From contig PKWH01000200.1 of assembly GCA_003131985.1 (NCBI GenBank), positions 12,403-25,689 on the forward strand: a DNA stretch of 13,287 nucleotides, given 5' to 3'. The notes below the pieces were generated by a model that made no database searches, was not told where the DNA came from, and worked only from the letters and a program-made list of their open reading frames with translations. The DNA comes from Acidobacteriota bacterium (GTDB taxonomy: Bacteria; Acidobacteriota; Terriglobia; Acidiferrales; UBA7541). Below, piece by piece: positions 1 to 7,253 of this stretch (positions are counted from its first letter, which is position 1; the number at the start of each line of letters is the position of its first letter). A program made the translations under genes and the position numbers.

Positions 1-257
1 GTGCGGCCCGAATTTTCAGATTTCCACACGCCGCCGCCGACGGAACCGAAATAGAACGTATCTGGCTGGCCCGGCACGCCGCTAACAGCATTCGAACGGC
101 CTCCGCGGAATGGCCCGATCGATCGCCAGTGCAAGCCGGAATAAAGATTTGAGGGAAACTGTTGCGCCGAGGAAATTGGCGGTACAACCTGGAAAGCTGC
201 GGCCGCAACTGCCAACCCAATCAAAAAACGCGGAATCGCTCGTGATAAACCATGCAT
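1..257 (-). CDS. Secreted BNR/sortilin-type beta-propeller protein, N-terminal fragment
   Basis: This is a reading frame open to the left edge, so only about the first 85 residues are present. It begins at ATG 257-255 (MHGLSRAIPR...), with a GGAG at 272-269 some 11 nt upstream. Residues 1 to about 35 form a signal peptide: a basic start, then a hydrophobic stretch rich in Leu, Val and Ala, ending near SSAQQ. The mature part reads LHWRSIGPFRGGRSNAV, then FGSVGGGVWKSENSGRT at the window edge. The last residues fit an Asp-box (S-x-D/N-x-G-x-T-W), the hallmark of BNR propeller blades. Proteins opening this way in Acidobacteria are annotated as WD40/YVTN/BNR or VPS10-like 'glycosyl hydrolase' proteins. 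They are exported, and their substrate is usually unknown. The family call rests on this short piece and no enzymatic activity can be assigned. Confidence 0.72.
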   Translation of the reverse strand, partial: MHGLSRAIPRFLIGLAVAAAAFQVVPPISSAQQFPSNLYSGLHWRSIGPFRGGRSNAVSGVPGQPDTFYFGSVGGGVWKSENSGR

Positions 258-390
258 GGAAAGCTTTTCTCCAGTTGACGTCCACATAACAAGCCATGCG
301 AGCATACAACATCGGCCTACAACACTGAAAATGGTGCAGGGCGCTCAACCACAGGGATGGCAAAGCCCCCGCGGCGTATATTAGTTGGAC

Positions 391-403
391 GACGGTCACC
401 GTC
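391..403. promoter_or_regulatory. 13-bp palindrome upstream of the propeller gene
   Basis: Perfect inverted repeat GACGGT-C-ACCGTC in the 266-bp gap between the minus-strand propeller gene and the tRNA. It lies about 135 bp upstream of the propeller start, a plausible place for an operator. No convincing sigma-70 promoter was found next to it on either strand, and the rest of the gap shows nothing I can assign. It could be chance. Confidence 0.2.
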
Positions 404-523
404 AGAGAACAATCCTGCAAACCAGTTGGATGGCACTGCGCGAACAACGCGCGTCGGCGCGGCCAACCGCTGAATCGGCTATGCTGCAGTGAGACTTTTG
501 GTAGGATAGTTTGGCGCTGAAAA

Positions 524-608
524 GCCCGGGTGGCGGAATGGCATACGCGGAGGACTTAAAATCCTTTGTCCTTAACGGGACGTGTGGGTTCGACCCCCAC
601 CCCGGGCA
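524..608 (+). tRNA. tRNA-Leu (anticodon UAA)
   Basis: The 85-nt gene folds as a class II tRNA. A 7-bp acceptor stem pairs GCCCGGG (524-530) with CCCGGGC (601-607), with discriminator A at 608. The anticodon loop CTTAAAA (555-561) puts TAA at 557-559, reading UUA leucine codons. A long variable arm (GTCC-TTAAC-GGGAC) is typical of leucine and serine tRNAs. The T arm is GTGGG-TTCGACC-CCCAC. No 3' CCA is encoded, so it must be added after transcription. It stands alone, with no neighbouring tRNA and no integrase or attachment-site repeat nearby. Confidence 0.96.
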
Positions 609-688
609 CTTTTCTTCGCAGTTGCAATTACGTTGGTCCGGCAAGCCAAATTCGGGGAAGGTAACGTGTTATTTATTTTGTTGGTACA

Positions 689-1411
689 CTAGCGGAACCT
701 GCGAATCAACAAGGTGTGGCGACCAGCGCGGTATAGGCCCAAAACGTAAATTATCGCTTTGCCTTTCGTAGTGTAGATCAGCTGGCGAATGCGAAGAAGT
801 GGTGATCCTCGCGGGACTGCGAGAAGCTCCGTCGTTTTCAGATCCGCTGCCGTTACGTCGATCTCTTCATCCGCATAAGCGAGTTCGATTCCGTACTGGT
901 GTTCGAGTGTGCTGAACAGCGAGCCGCGTTCCAACGATGCAGCAACTAAACCGGGAAATTCTTGCGCGGAAAGATAGCAAGTTTCCAGTGCGAACGGCTC
1001 ATCTCCGGCTTTTCGCACGCGTTCAATCATGATCAAGTGGCTCGCGGCGGAAAGTGAAAGACGCGCCGCAATGTCCGGTTCATCATCGAGCACGCCGGAG
1101 GACACAATCCGGGAGCACGCCTGCAAGCCGCGGCTGGACATTTGCTCGGTATAACTCATCAGCTTATTGAAGTGAATTTTTGGCGGGGCAACAAACGTTC
1201 CCGCGCCACGCCTGCGCTCAACCATTCCTTCCCGGGCAAGATCTGCAAGAGCATGGCGAGCGGTCATCAGGCTAACCCGGTGCAGCTTCGCGAGCTCCCG
1301 CTCGGAATTGACAACGTCTCCAGGCTTTAACTGACCGCCCTCAATGCGCCTGCGAATGGCATTCTGTATTCTCTTGTAAGTTGGTTCGCCGTTTCGGCTG
1401 ATGGGTGTCAT
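689..1411 (-). CDS. GntR-family (HutC/NagR-type) transcriptional regulator with UTRA domain
   Basis: This 240-residue protein is a normal length for the HutC subfamily. Residues about 8-75 are the GntR winged helix (PTYKRIQNAIRRRIEGG, then VNSERELAKLHRVSLMTARHALADL and the wing motif RRGAGTFVA). Residues about 90-235 are a UTRA ligand-binding domain. The linker segment LMSYTEQMSSRG and the end YRAGRHTLLI resemble NagR (YvoA) and DasR, which sense glucosamine-6-phosphate or GlcNAc-6-phosphate. ATG 1411-1409 is preceded by GGAG at 1420-1417, 5 nt away, so the start is secure. The gene is divergent from the TonB-dependent receptor, and the space between them holds three near-palindromic repeats that are good operator candidates. 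It probably controls the receptor and itself, perhaps the nearby GH20 too. The ligand is inferred from family resemblance only. Confidence 0.93.
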   Translation of the reverse strand: MTPISRNGEPTYKRIQNAIRRRIEGGQLKPGDVVNSERELAKLHRVSLMTARHALADLAREGMVERRRGAGTFVAPPKIHFNKLMSYTEQMSSRGLQACSRIVSSGVLDDEPDIAARLSLSAASHLIMIERVRKAGDEPFALETCYLSAQEFPGLVAASLERGSLFSTLEHQYGIELAYADEEIDVTAADLKTTELLAVPRGSPLLRIRQLIYTTKGKAIIYVLGLYRAGRHTLLIRRFR

Positions 1412-1486
1412 GAAGGCTCCGCAAAGTGCCTGCGAGTCTGTCGATTTGAGATTTCTGCCTGATTAAATTCGTCGCAATTGCCGCGC

Positions 1487-1515
1487 AATATACAAACAGT
1501 CCGTTCGAGAAGCAA
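1487..1515 (-). promoter_or_regulatory. Possible promoter of the GntR gene
   Basis: On the minus strand, TTGCTT (1515-1510) and TATATT (1492-1487) are separated by 17 nt. The -10 matches 5 of 6 consensus bases and the -35 matches 3 of 6. Transcription would start near 1480, about 70 nt before the GntR start codon. The first upstream operator-like repeat (1521-1532) lies directly behind this -35, which would suit autoregulation. Confidence 0.35.
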
Positions 1516-1520
1516 ACAGG

Positions 1521-1552
1521 CCGCTATAGAGCTTCCATATCCGCTATCGAGC
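1521..1552. promoter_or_regulatory. Two direct copies of an operator-like near-palindrome (O1, O2)
   Basis: CCGCTATAGAGC (1521-1532) and CCGCTATCGAGC (1541-1552) are 12-bp copies with one mismatch, their starts exactly 20 bp apart, about two helical turns. Each contains GCT-N4-AGC, a palindromic frame like the two half-sites of a GntR dimer. The second copy is also flanked by CCGCT/AGCGG arms. Both lie between the GntR gene's possible promoter and the receptor's promoter. Binding by the adjacent regulator is inferred. Confidence 0.6.
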
Positions 1553-1597
1553 GGTTTTTCTATTTTCGTGAAATACTTATACATTAGCTTTTTTTTC

Positions 1598-1626
1598 TTG
1601 ACAATAGATAATTTGCGCTATATAGC
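1598..1626 (+). promoter_or_regulatory. Strong sigma-70-type promoter of the TonB-dependent receptor
   Basis: A perfect -35 TTGACA (1598-1603) is followed after 17 nt by TATAGC (1621-1626) as -10. A T-rich run (1590-1599) and AT-rich DNA from about 1558 precede the -35 like an UP element. Transcription would start near 1633, within a TGCATGCA palindrome (1632-1639), leaving a leader of about 70 nt. Confidence 0.65.
1615..1626. promoter_or_regulatory. Third operator-like copy (O3), over the -10 box
   Basis: GCGCTATATAGC contains the perfect 10-bp palindrome GCTATATAGC (1617-1626), the same frame as O1 and O2. It coincides with the receptor's -10 box, where a bound protein would block RNA polymerase. 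It starts 74 bp from O2, close to seven helical turns, so all three sites could face the same side of the DNA and allow looping. Confidence 0.55.
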
Positions 1627-1671
1627 TCTTCTGCATGCACGGGGTGAACGCAGGGCGGGGGAATAAGTCTG

Positions 1672-1700
1672 GCCTCTCCTTACGAATTCGATCAGGAGGC
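1672..1700 (+). promoter_or_regulatory. Leader hairpin that could pair the Shine-Dalgarno of the receptor mRNA
   Basis: The ribosome binding site AGGAGG (1694-1699) lies 5 nt before ATG 1705. Upstream, GCC-TC-TCCT (1672-1680) is complementary to AGGAGGC (1694-1700), giving 7 base pairs with a 2-nt bulge and a 13-nt loop (1681-1693). Folding this way would hide the whole Shine-Dalgarno. A pyrimidine-rich stretch facing a strong Shine-Dalgarno can occur by chance, so regulation is only a suggestion. Confidence 0.35.
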
Positions 1701-1704
1701 TTCC

Positions 1705-4700
1705 ATGAAGCTGAATCTTGGGTCTATTTCAATTAGGTATCTGCTCTCAGTGTGTTTGATTGCTCTACTGCTGGCGGTGGGGTCGCCTGCCTGGAGCCAG
1801 GAGACGACGGCGGCCATCAACGGAACGATCACCGACCCGAGCGGCGCGCCCATTGCGGGCGCGACGGTGACGGCCACGGATGTCGCGCGCGGTACGGCGT
1901 ATCCGACGCAGACTAACACCGACGGTGCGTACTACCTCTCTCACATCCCGATTGGGACTTATCGGGTGAAGGTGGAAGCGAAGGGCTTTCAGACCGCGCT
2001 CCGCCCGTCTTTTGAACTTGTCTTGGATCAAGTGGCGCGCGTTGACGTGCAGATGACCGTGGGCCCGATGTCGCAGACGGTCGAGGTTAGTGGTGCGGCT
2101 CCTCTGCTGCAAACGGACACGACCGACATCAGCACTCACATCGACCACGTGGTAACGGAAAACATTCCGTTGATCACCGGAAACTATGGACAACTCACTC
2201 TGCTCACGCCGGGGGCGGTAAGCACTAATCCCGGGGCCTTTACTTCAGGTCAAAACACTTTTCAGGTGGGCCGCCCGTATATCAACGGTAATCGCGAACA
2301 GACAGACAATTACATCCTCGACGGGATAGACAACAATCAGAGCGACAACAACGAGGTGGCTTATTCGCCGAGCCTCGATGCTATCCAGGAGTTCAATTTA
2401 ATCACCCAGAATCCTTCCGCGGAGTTTGGAAACTTTCTCGGCGGCATAGTGAATACGACCATCAAGTCCGGCACGAACTCGTACCATGGCGATGTCTTTG
2501 AATTCTTCCGAAACGATGCGTTGGATGCCAATCAGTGGAGCGCTGGTTTGACCCCTATTCCGACTCCAAAGCCAGCTCTTCGGTACAACCGATTCGGAGG
2601 CACATTTGGGGGACCGATAATCAAGCAGCGGCTGTTCTTCTTCGCGGATTACCAGGGGCAGCGCATGGACAGCCCCTCAACGCAGTCTGTGCAGGTGATG
2701 AGTGCGGCGGAACGCGCAGGAAATTTCGGCGAGTTGTGCCCGGCGGGATTTAGCGTCGGTGGCATTTGCACGAGTACGGCCACCGGAAACACTCAGTTGT
2801 TTATGCCTCAAGCCGGTGTGAACCCCGCGAGTCGAACTCCTATTCCCTTTAACAATCTAACTGCCGCGGGACTCACTTTGAGCCCGGCCGCGATTAACAT
2901 CGTTAGTTCTCCGCTGTACCCATTGGCCACGTCCGGCAATACCTTGTTTTATACCCAACGCATTCTCAACAATGCCGACCAAGGTGATATTAAGATCGAC
3001 TGGACGCCATCGGAAAGGGACCGCGTCTCGGGACGTTATTCTCAACAGTCGGTTCGCAATCCGACTACGGCAAGCTTCGTGCTGGCCCCCAGCGGCATTA
3101 CTGACTTTGAGTATCCCTTGAAAAACGGGGTTGTCAGTTGGACGCGGACACTCAACGCGACCACAATGAACGATTTCCGAGTCGGCTTCAGCTATTTTCC
3201 CGTTAGTCAGGGATTTACCAATCCGACGGGACAAAATCTGCCAGCTACTTTTGGCATTCCGGGTTCGCCGAGTACATTCCTTCCGTCTATTCAGGGCCTG
3301 TTCGGTGGAATCACCAACCTGGGTAATCCGCTTTCGGCGTTCAACACATTCGCCGACACCGTGATCCAGGTCGGAGATTCGGTCGTAAAGACGCACGGGA
3401 ATCATGAATTTCACGTGGGCTTCCAGTTTAACCGTTTTCGGGACAATTTCCTTTATCCAGGCAACGAGGGATTGGCAGGCTTTTTCAACTTCAACGGTCA
3501 GTACACCGGCAACGGAGGTACGTCCCTTGGCTCGGGACTTGCAGATTTTATGCTTGGCCTTCCTAACAACCTGGGCATCGGTGAGGGAGTCGGCAATCGG
3601 CACGTGAACAACAGTTTATTTGCGATTTACGGCCAGGATAACTGGCGGCTTCGACACAATCTCACGCTAAACCTTGGTCTACGCTGGGAACTCAACACAC
3701 CCCGTTCTGACCAAGATGGGGAAGCCGTAAATTACGAGCTATTTGGCGGAGCTCTCATTCTCCCTAAGCAAAATAATCATGGCTTAGGCGATGCTCTTTA
3801 CAAACAATACAACGGAATTACAAACCTCCAGCCGCGGATAGGAGTCGCCTGGCAGCCTCAATGGGAGTGGGCAAAAAACACTGTGGTTCGTGCCGCTTAT
3901 GGGGTCTCGAGCTTCATGGAGAGCAATGGAGTGAACAATTTGCTCACCGCAAACCCGCCGTTTGAGACCGCCCACAACGTCACCTTTGCCCCTACCACAG
4001 CCCTGCCCCCCAGCACTCTGGACCAGGGCTTTGTCGGCTTTCCTACCGGATGTACTCTTGCCCTGGCAGTAGTGTTTGATCCTAGCTGCTTTCAGGGTGT
4101 GAACATTCATGCCTTTAACGTAAACATCCGGCCGGCGGTTCAACAGGAATGGAACTTGAACATCCAGCGGCAGTTTGGAAACTCCACAACATTTCAAATC
4201 GGCTACGTTGGTGAGAACGATCAGCACTTGAGCAACATCATCATGCTGCAACAGAAACAATTGAACCCTGACGGTTCGATTTCTCCCAGTCCGTTCCTTA
4301 ATCCGACTTTGCTCAGCGAAGTTGGTCAGGCAAGATACTCGACGTCAAACGGCATTAGCAACTACAACGCGTTGCAATTGGTCCTGCAAGAGCGTCTCTC
4401 GCACGGCTTGCAAGCACAATTGAACTACACATGGTCTAAGTGCTTGAGTGACACGCCTGGCTTCTTCGGCCAGTTCGGAGACAACGTCGCCACTGAGGCG
4501 CAGACCATTTCAGGCTGGGCCTTTCCGCAGAACCCTTACGACCAACTAGGTGACTATGGACGGTGCCCGCAAAACATTGCCTCTCTCTTCAACGGATACG
4601 TGGTCTACGAACTTCCTTTCGGACATGGCCGACAGTTTGGCAATGATGTCAACGGTTTCGTAAACGCCGTGGCTGGAGGGTGGCGCGTCAGTTCGAGCTT

Positions 4701-5145
4701 CGTCTTCCATACCGGCTTTGCCCAAACTATCTTCGCAAGCAGCGATACGTCGGGTACTGGGGGATTCTCCACTCGGGCGGACTGCGTTCCCGGAGTTCCT
4801 GAACGAGTCCCGATGGTCTTCAATCCCGCAAACAATGGCGTTAGCTTCCTGAATCCCGCCGCTGTGACAACGCCGGCGGCCGGTACGTTCGGAAATTGTC
4901 CCGTAGGAGCTTTCGATGGCCCGGGGTACAAGTCTGCTGACCTCAGCTTGGCCAAGGACTTCTCGATCACTGAAAGGCAGGCACTTGAGTTCAGAGTTGA
5001 TATGACGAATTTTACAAACACTCCAATCTTCAACTTTGGACAAGAGTTTAGCGGCCAACACACAGCAGGTGCATCAAACTATGGCGAGATCTTCACGTCC
5101 CAAGGAGCGCGCAATATACAGTTCGCATTGAAATATCGCTTCTGA
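1705..5145 (+). CDS. TonB-dependent receptor with N-terminal carboxypeptidase-regulatory-like domain (Oar-like)
   Basis: This 1,146-residue outer-membrane protein takes up bulky ligands using TonB energy. Residues 1 to about 31 are a signal peptide ending SPAWSQ. Residues about 35-118 form a carboxypeptidase-regulatory-like beta-sandwich (AAINGTITDPSGAPIAGATV). A plug domain follows at about 135-265 (YILDGIDNNQSDN, then QNPSAEFGNFLGGIVNTTIK). The rest is a large beta-barrel with repeated aromatic strands (NLTLNLGLRWELN, QAQLNYTWSK). It ends in the strand QFALKYRF, whose terminal Phe is the usual signal for outer-membrane insertion. ATG 1705 has an AGGAGG 5 nt upstream, so the start is firm. 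This Oar-like class is greatly expanded in Acidobacteria. No SusD-like partner is adjacent. The flanking GntR regulator, symporter and GH20 enzyme suggest an amino-sugar oligomer as ligand, which is inference. Confidence 0.95.
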   Translation: MKLNLGSISIRYLLSVCLIALLLAVGSPAWSQETTAAINGTITDPSGAPIAGATVTATDVARGTAYPTQTNTDGAYYLSHIPIGTYRVKVEAKGFQTALRPSFELVLDQVARVDVQMTVGPMSQTVEVSGAAPLLQTDTTDISTHIDHVVTENIPLITGNYGQLTLLTPGAVSTNPGAFTSGQNTFQVGRPYINGNREQTDNYILDGIDNNQSDNNEVAYSPSLDAIQEFNLITQNPSAEFGNFLGGIVNTTIKSGTNSYHGDVFEFFRNDALDANQWSAGLTPIPTPKPALRYNRFGGTFGGPIIKQRLFFFADYQGQRMDSPSTQSVQVMSAAERAGNFGELCPAGFSVGGICTSTATGNTQLFMPQAGVNPASRTPIPFNNLTAAGLTLSPAAINIVSSPLYPLATSGNTLFYTQRILNNADQGDIKIDWTPSERDRVSGRYSQQSVRNPTTASFVLAPSGITDFEYPLKNGVVSWTRTLNATTMNDFRVGFSYFPVSQGFTNPTGQNLPATFGIPGSPSTFLPSIQGLFGGITNLGNPLSAFNTFADTVIQVGDSVVKTHGNHEFHVGFQFNRFRDNFLYPGNEGLAGFFNFNGQYTGNGGTSLGSGLADFMLGLPNNLGIGEGVGNRHVNNSLFAIYGQDNWRLRHNLTLNLGLRWELNTPRSDQDGEAVNYELFGGALILPKQNNHGLGDALYKQYNGITNLQPRIGVAWQPQWEWAKNTVVRAAYGVSSFMESNGVNNLLTANPPFETAHNVTFAPTTALPPSTLDQGFVGFPTGCTLALAVVFDPSCFQGVNIHAFNVNIRPAVQQEWNLNIQRQFGNSTTFQIGYVGENDQHLSNIIMLQQKQLNPDGSISPSPFLNPTLLSEVGQARYSTSNGISNYNALQLVLQERLSHGLQAQLNYTWSKCLSDTPGFFGQFGDNVATEAQTISGWAFPQNPYDQLGDYGRCPQNIASLFNGYVVYELPFGHGRQFGNDVNGFVNAVAGGWRVSSSFVFHTGFAQTIFASSDTSGTGGFSTRADCVPGVPERVPMVFNPANNGVSFLNPAAVTTPAAGTFGNCPVGAFDGPGYKSADLSLAKDFSITERQALEFRVDMTNFTNTPIFNFGQEFSGQHTAGASNYGEIFTSQGARNIQFALKYRF

Positions 5146-5162
5146 GCGGGATGCGAGCCGGG

Positions 5163-5192
5163 CGGAGCCGCTGCGTTACGGAGTGGCTCCGT
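5163..5192 (+). terminator. Hairpin region between convergent genes, possible terminator
   Basis: Two alternative stems share sequence. ACGGAG-TGG-CTCCGT (5178-5192) has a 6-bp stem and 3-nt loop, followed by GTTTCC. CGGAGCC (5163-5169) can instead pair with GGCTCCG (5185-5191) in 7 bp around a 15-nt loop. Both lie 18-47 nt after the receptor stop codon and between convergent genes, where a terminator is expected. The T tract is short, so termination would be weak or factor-assisted. Confidence 0.45.
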
Positions 5193-5238
5193 GTTTCCTC
5201 GCAGCAGGCTGTAACTCGTAGACGCGACTTCGAAGACG

Positions 5239-7155
5239 TTAACTTTCCGTGATTGTCGCTGGGGCAGCTTCCGGTGCGCCTTGGCCGTGAGTTAGCTCTC
5301 TAGTCATCCGCCAAGCGCATACCGACGCAACCAGGACCAGGAATATCCCGAGCGGCCAATGGCGCAGCAGCAATTTGCCAACGCCAAACAGAGCGCTGTA
5401 AACCATCACACAGCCTAGAACCCAGCACCAAAGGTTCCGGCCGACGTCGTGCGATCTCGGTGTTTCGGGAGCCAGCGCAGCAATGGCCTTCCAACCAGTC
5501 ACATCCGGCCGCACTTTTCTGTAGAAAGACAGCAAAATGCTGTCGGGTTCTTTTTTTGTCAAAAAGGTGACAACTACCCACACAATCGTAGTAACTAGCG
5601 TCGTGGTCAGAACATTTTTCGCGAACAGAACAGTATCGGAGCCGGTGAAGATTGTCGGACGCCCAACCAGCGCGTTGGCTAATGCTTCCCAGTGCAAGGC
5701 AAGCGTCAACACGAGTGCCGTAATCATCGCAGAGATCTCGCTCCAAGCGTTGATACGCCACCAATACCAGCGCAGCATATATACGCTGCCGGTGCCCGCG
5801 CCCACTTGCAGCACTACCTGCCATCCTGAACGGATCGAGGCTAACTGAGCCGAAACGTATCCGGTCAAAATTACCAAGAGCACGGTCACAAGCTGCGAAA
5901 TATGAACGTAATGGCGCTCGGAAGCGTGCCGCACCAGAAAGCGCCGGTAAAAATCCTCGACGATATAGGAGGTCCCCCAGTTCAGCTGCGTCGCGATTGT
6001 GGACATGAACGCGGCCAGAAAGCCCGCCACGATGATGCCTCGCAGCGCATGCGGCACGTGGTCGTTCACGATCATCATGTAGCTGGTCTCAGGATGTTGA
6101 AGGCCGGGGTAGAGAACAATGGCCGCAAGAGCCGTCAGGATCCACGGCCACGGGCGCAGCGCATAGTGCGCGATATTAAACCACAGGACTGAAAACAGAC
6201 CCTGGCGTTCGTCACGCGCGCTGAAAATGCGCTGTGCGATATATCCACCGCCGCCTGGCTCGGCACCGGGATACCAGAAAGCCCACCACTGAACTCCTAG
6301 ATACACAGCGAAGGTGATGACGGGCAGCGTCCATAAAGTGTCGCTCGCAAAACCCTTGGAAAAGTCCGGCAGAAACGCCAGCGGGTCGGATGCTCCGTTC
6401 GCCGCACGCAGTGCGCCAATTTGATCGATCATCGATTGCATGCCGCCTACCGCTCGGACGGCGTAATATGCAATCGCAATCACGATCCCCATTTTGAGGG
6501 CAAATTGAAACATGTCGGTCCATAACACACCGGAAAGGCCGCCCAGAGAAACGTAAAGGCCAGTAAACGGGATCAGAAAGAAAATGCAGATAATCAGCGC
6601 CTGGCCGTCGGTCCCGGAGAATGCTGACCCGAAAACCCGACTGAGGGCGCCGGAAAAAACACCGAGCAGACGCCAGCCTTGCATCGTCGGACCCAGAGTG
6701 GTTCCAACGATGTTGATCATGGCTTTGGTGACCCACCCAAGAATAAGGCAGTTCATCAACAGCCCAAGATAAATGGCGCGGAATCCGCGAAGGAACGCGG
6801 CCGGCTTGCCGGAATATCGCATCTCGGCGAACTGAACATCCGTCATCAATCCCGAGCGGCGCCACAACCGGGCGAACAGAAACACGGTCATCATTCCGGA
6901 GGGTAAAAACGCCCACCAGATCCAGTTTCCCGCAACTCCCTGCGTATAAACGAGGCCGGCAACAAGAAGTGGCGTATCGGCAGCGAACGTCGTGGCCACC
7001 ATGGAAGTGCCAGCCAGCCACCACGACGCTTTCCGTCCTGACACGAAGTAATCTTCTGAACTTTTTGTGGAACTTCGGCGAAAATAGAGTCCCAGGACAA
7101 GAGTTATTGCGAGATAAGCGATAATCGCAGACCAATCGAGCAGCGTAAATGCCAT
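5239..7155 (-). CDS. Sodium:solute symporter (SSS/SLC5 family)
   Basis: This is an inner-membrane, sodium-coupled transporter of 638 residues from ATG 7155. The N-terminus MAFTLLDWSAIIAYLAIT begins the first membrane helix, as in the family. It is followed by the SSS signature region SEDYFVSGRKASWWLAGTSM and then ATTFAADTPLLVAGLVY. At least a dozen hydrophobic helices follow. The protein is longer than many SSS members (often about 500-550), with extra helices near the C-terminus (WCWVLGCVMVYSALFGVGKL and beyond). Two in-frame alternatives exist upstream: TTG 7194, and ATG 7176 directly abutting a GAGGAG. None has a well-spaced Shine-Dalgarno, so the start was chosen on family alignment. It is convergent with the receptor and divergent from the GH20 gene, which suggests uptake of GlcNAc or another hexosaminidase product. 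SSS substrates range over sugars, amino acids and sialic acid, and sequence alone does not settle this. Confidence 0.9.
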   Translation of the reverse strand: MAFTLLDWSAIIAYLAITLVLGLYFRRSSTKSSEDYFVSGRKASWWLAGTSMVATTFAADTPLLVAGLVYTQGVAGNWIWWAFLPSGMMTVFLFARLWRRSGLMTDVQFAEMRYSGKPAAFLRGFRAIYLGLLMNCLILGWVTKAMINIVGTTLGPTMQGWRLLGVFSGALSRVFGSAFSGTDGQALIICIFFLIPFTGLYVSLGGLSGVLWTDMFQFALKMGIVIAIAYYAVRAVGGMQSMIDQIGALRAANGASDPLAFLPDFSKGFASDTLWTLPVITFAVYLGVQWWAFWYPGAEPGGGGYIAQRIFSARDERQGLFSVLWFNIAHYALRPWPWILTALAAIVLYPGLQHPETSYMMIVNDHVPHALRGIIVAGFLAAFMSTIATQLNWGTSYIVEDFYRRFLVRHASERHYVHISQLVTVLLVILTGYVSAQLASIRSGWQVVLQVGAGTGSVYMLRWYWWRINAWSEISAMITALVLTLALHWEALANALVGRPTIFTGSDTVLFAKNVLTTTLVTTIVWVVVTFLTKKEPDSILLSFYRKVRPDVTGWKAIAALAPETPRSHDVGRNLWCWVLGCVMVYSALFGVGKLLLRHWPLGIFLVLVASVCAWRMTRELTHGQGAPEAAPATITES

Positions 7156-7222
7156 TGGCCCAACTTTATTGCACATCTCCTCGGCAGGAAGCAATATGAA
7201 ATAGAAGAGATTTGAAACGCTG

Positions 7223-7249
7223 ATTGTAGGCGCCTGCGGCGAGCGCCAA
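7223..7249 (-). promoter_or_regulatory. Possible promoter of the symporter gene
   Basis: On the minus strand, TACAAT (7228-7223) matches 5 of 6 -10 bases and TTGGCG (7249-7244) matches 4 of 6 -35 bases, but the spacer is only 15 nt. A small inverted repeat GGCGC-N9-GCGCC (7229-7247) fills the spacer. The predicted RNA start near 7216 lies upstream of all candidate start codons. Confidence 0.3.
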
Positions 7250-7253
7250 AAAG

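Noticed and set aside
82..447. Open frame on the minus strand across the left intergenic region
   Set aside because: It is a shifted shadow of the real propeller gene (1-257), which has a signal peptide and an Asp-box. The upstream part has no protein-like character.
524..608. tRNA-Leu as an integration site for a genomic island
   Set aside because: No integrase, no repeated tRNA 3' end and no change in gene character were seen on either side.
730..739. GGTATAGGCC, nearly a textbook NagR operator core, inside the 3' end of the GntR gene
   Set aside because: It encodes the conserved Leu-Tyr-Arg part of the UTRA C-terminus on the minus strand, so coding constraint explains it, and it is far from any promoter.
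1541..1559. Hairpin CCGCT-ATCG-AGCGG followed by TTTTT, looking like an intrinsic terminator
   Set aside because: It lies upstream of the receptor promoter, and the gene to its left is on the opposite strand, so no known plus-strand transcript would end here. On the minus strand there is no T run after it. The operator explanation fits better.
1478..1666. Small plus-strand frame (62 residues) in the GntR-receptor gap
   Set aside because: It would run across the promoter and operator repeats, has no Shine-Dalgarno and ends before the receptor's own ribosome binding site.
2857..3603. Long minus-strand open frame inside the receptor gene (248 residues)
   Set aside because: It is antisense to a well-conserved receptor barrel, has low-complexity basic composition and no recognisable domain.
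6212..7135. 307-residue minus-strand frame overlapping the symporter
   Set aside because: It is an out-of-frame shadow rich in Arg, Cys and Trp, while the overlapping frame encodes clear SSS motifs and membrane helices.
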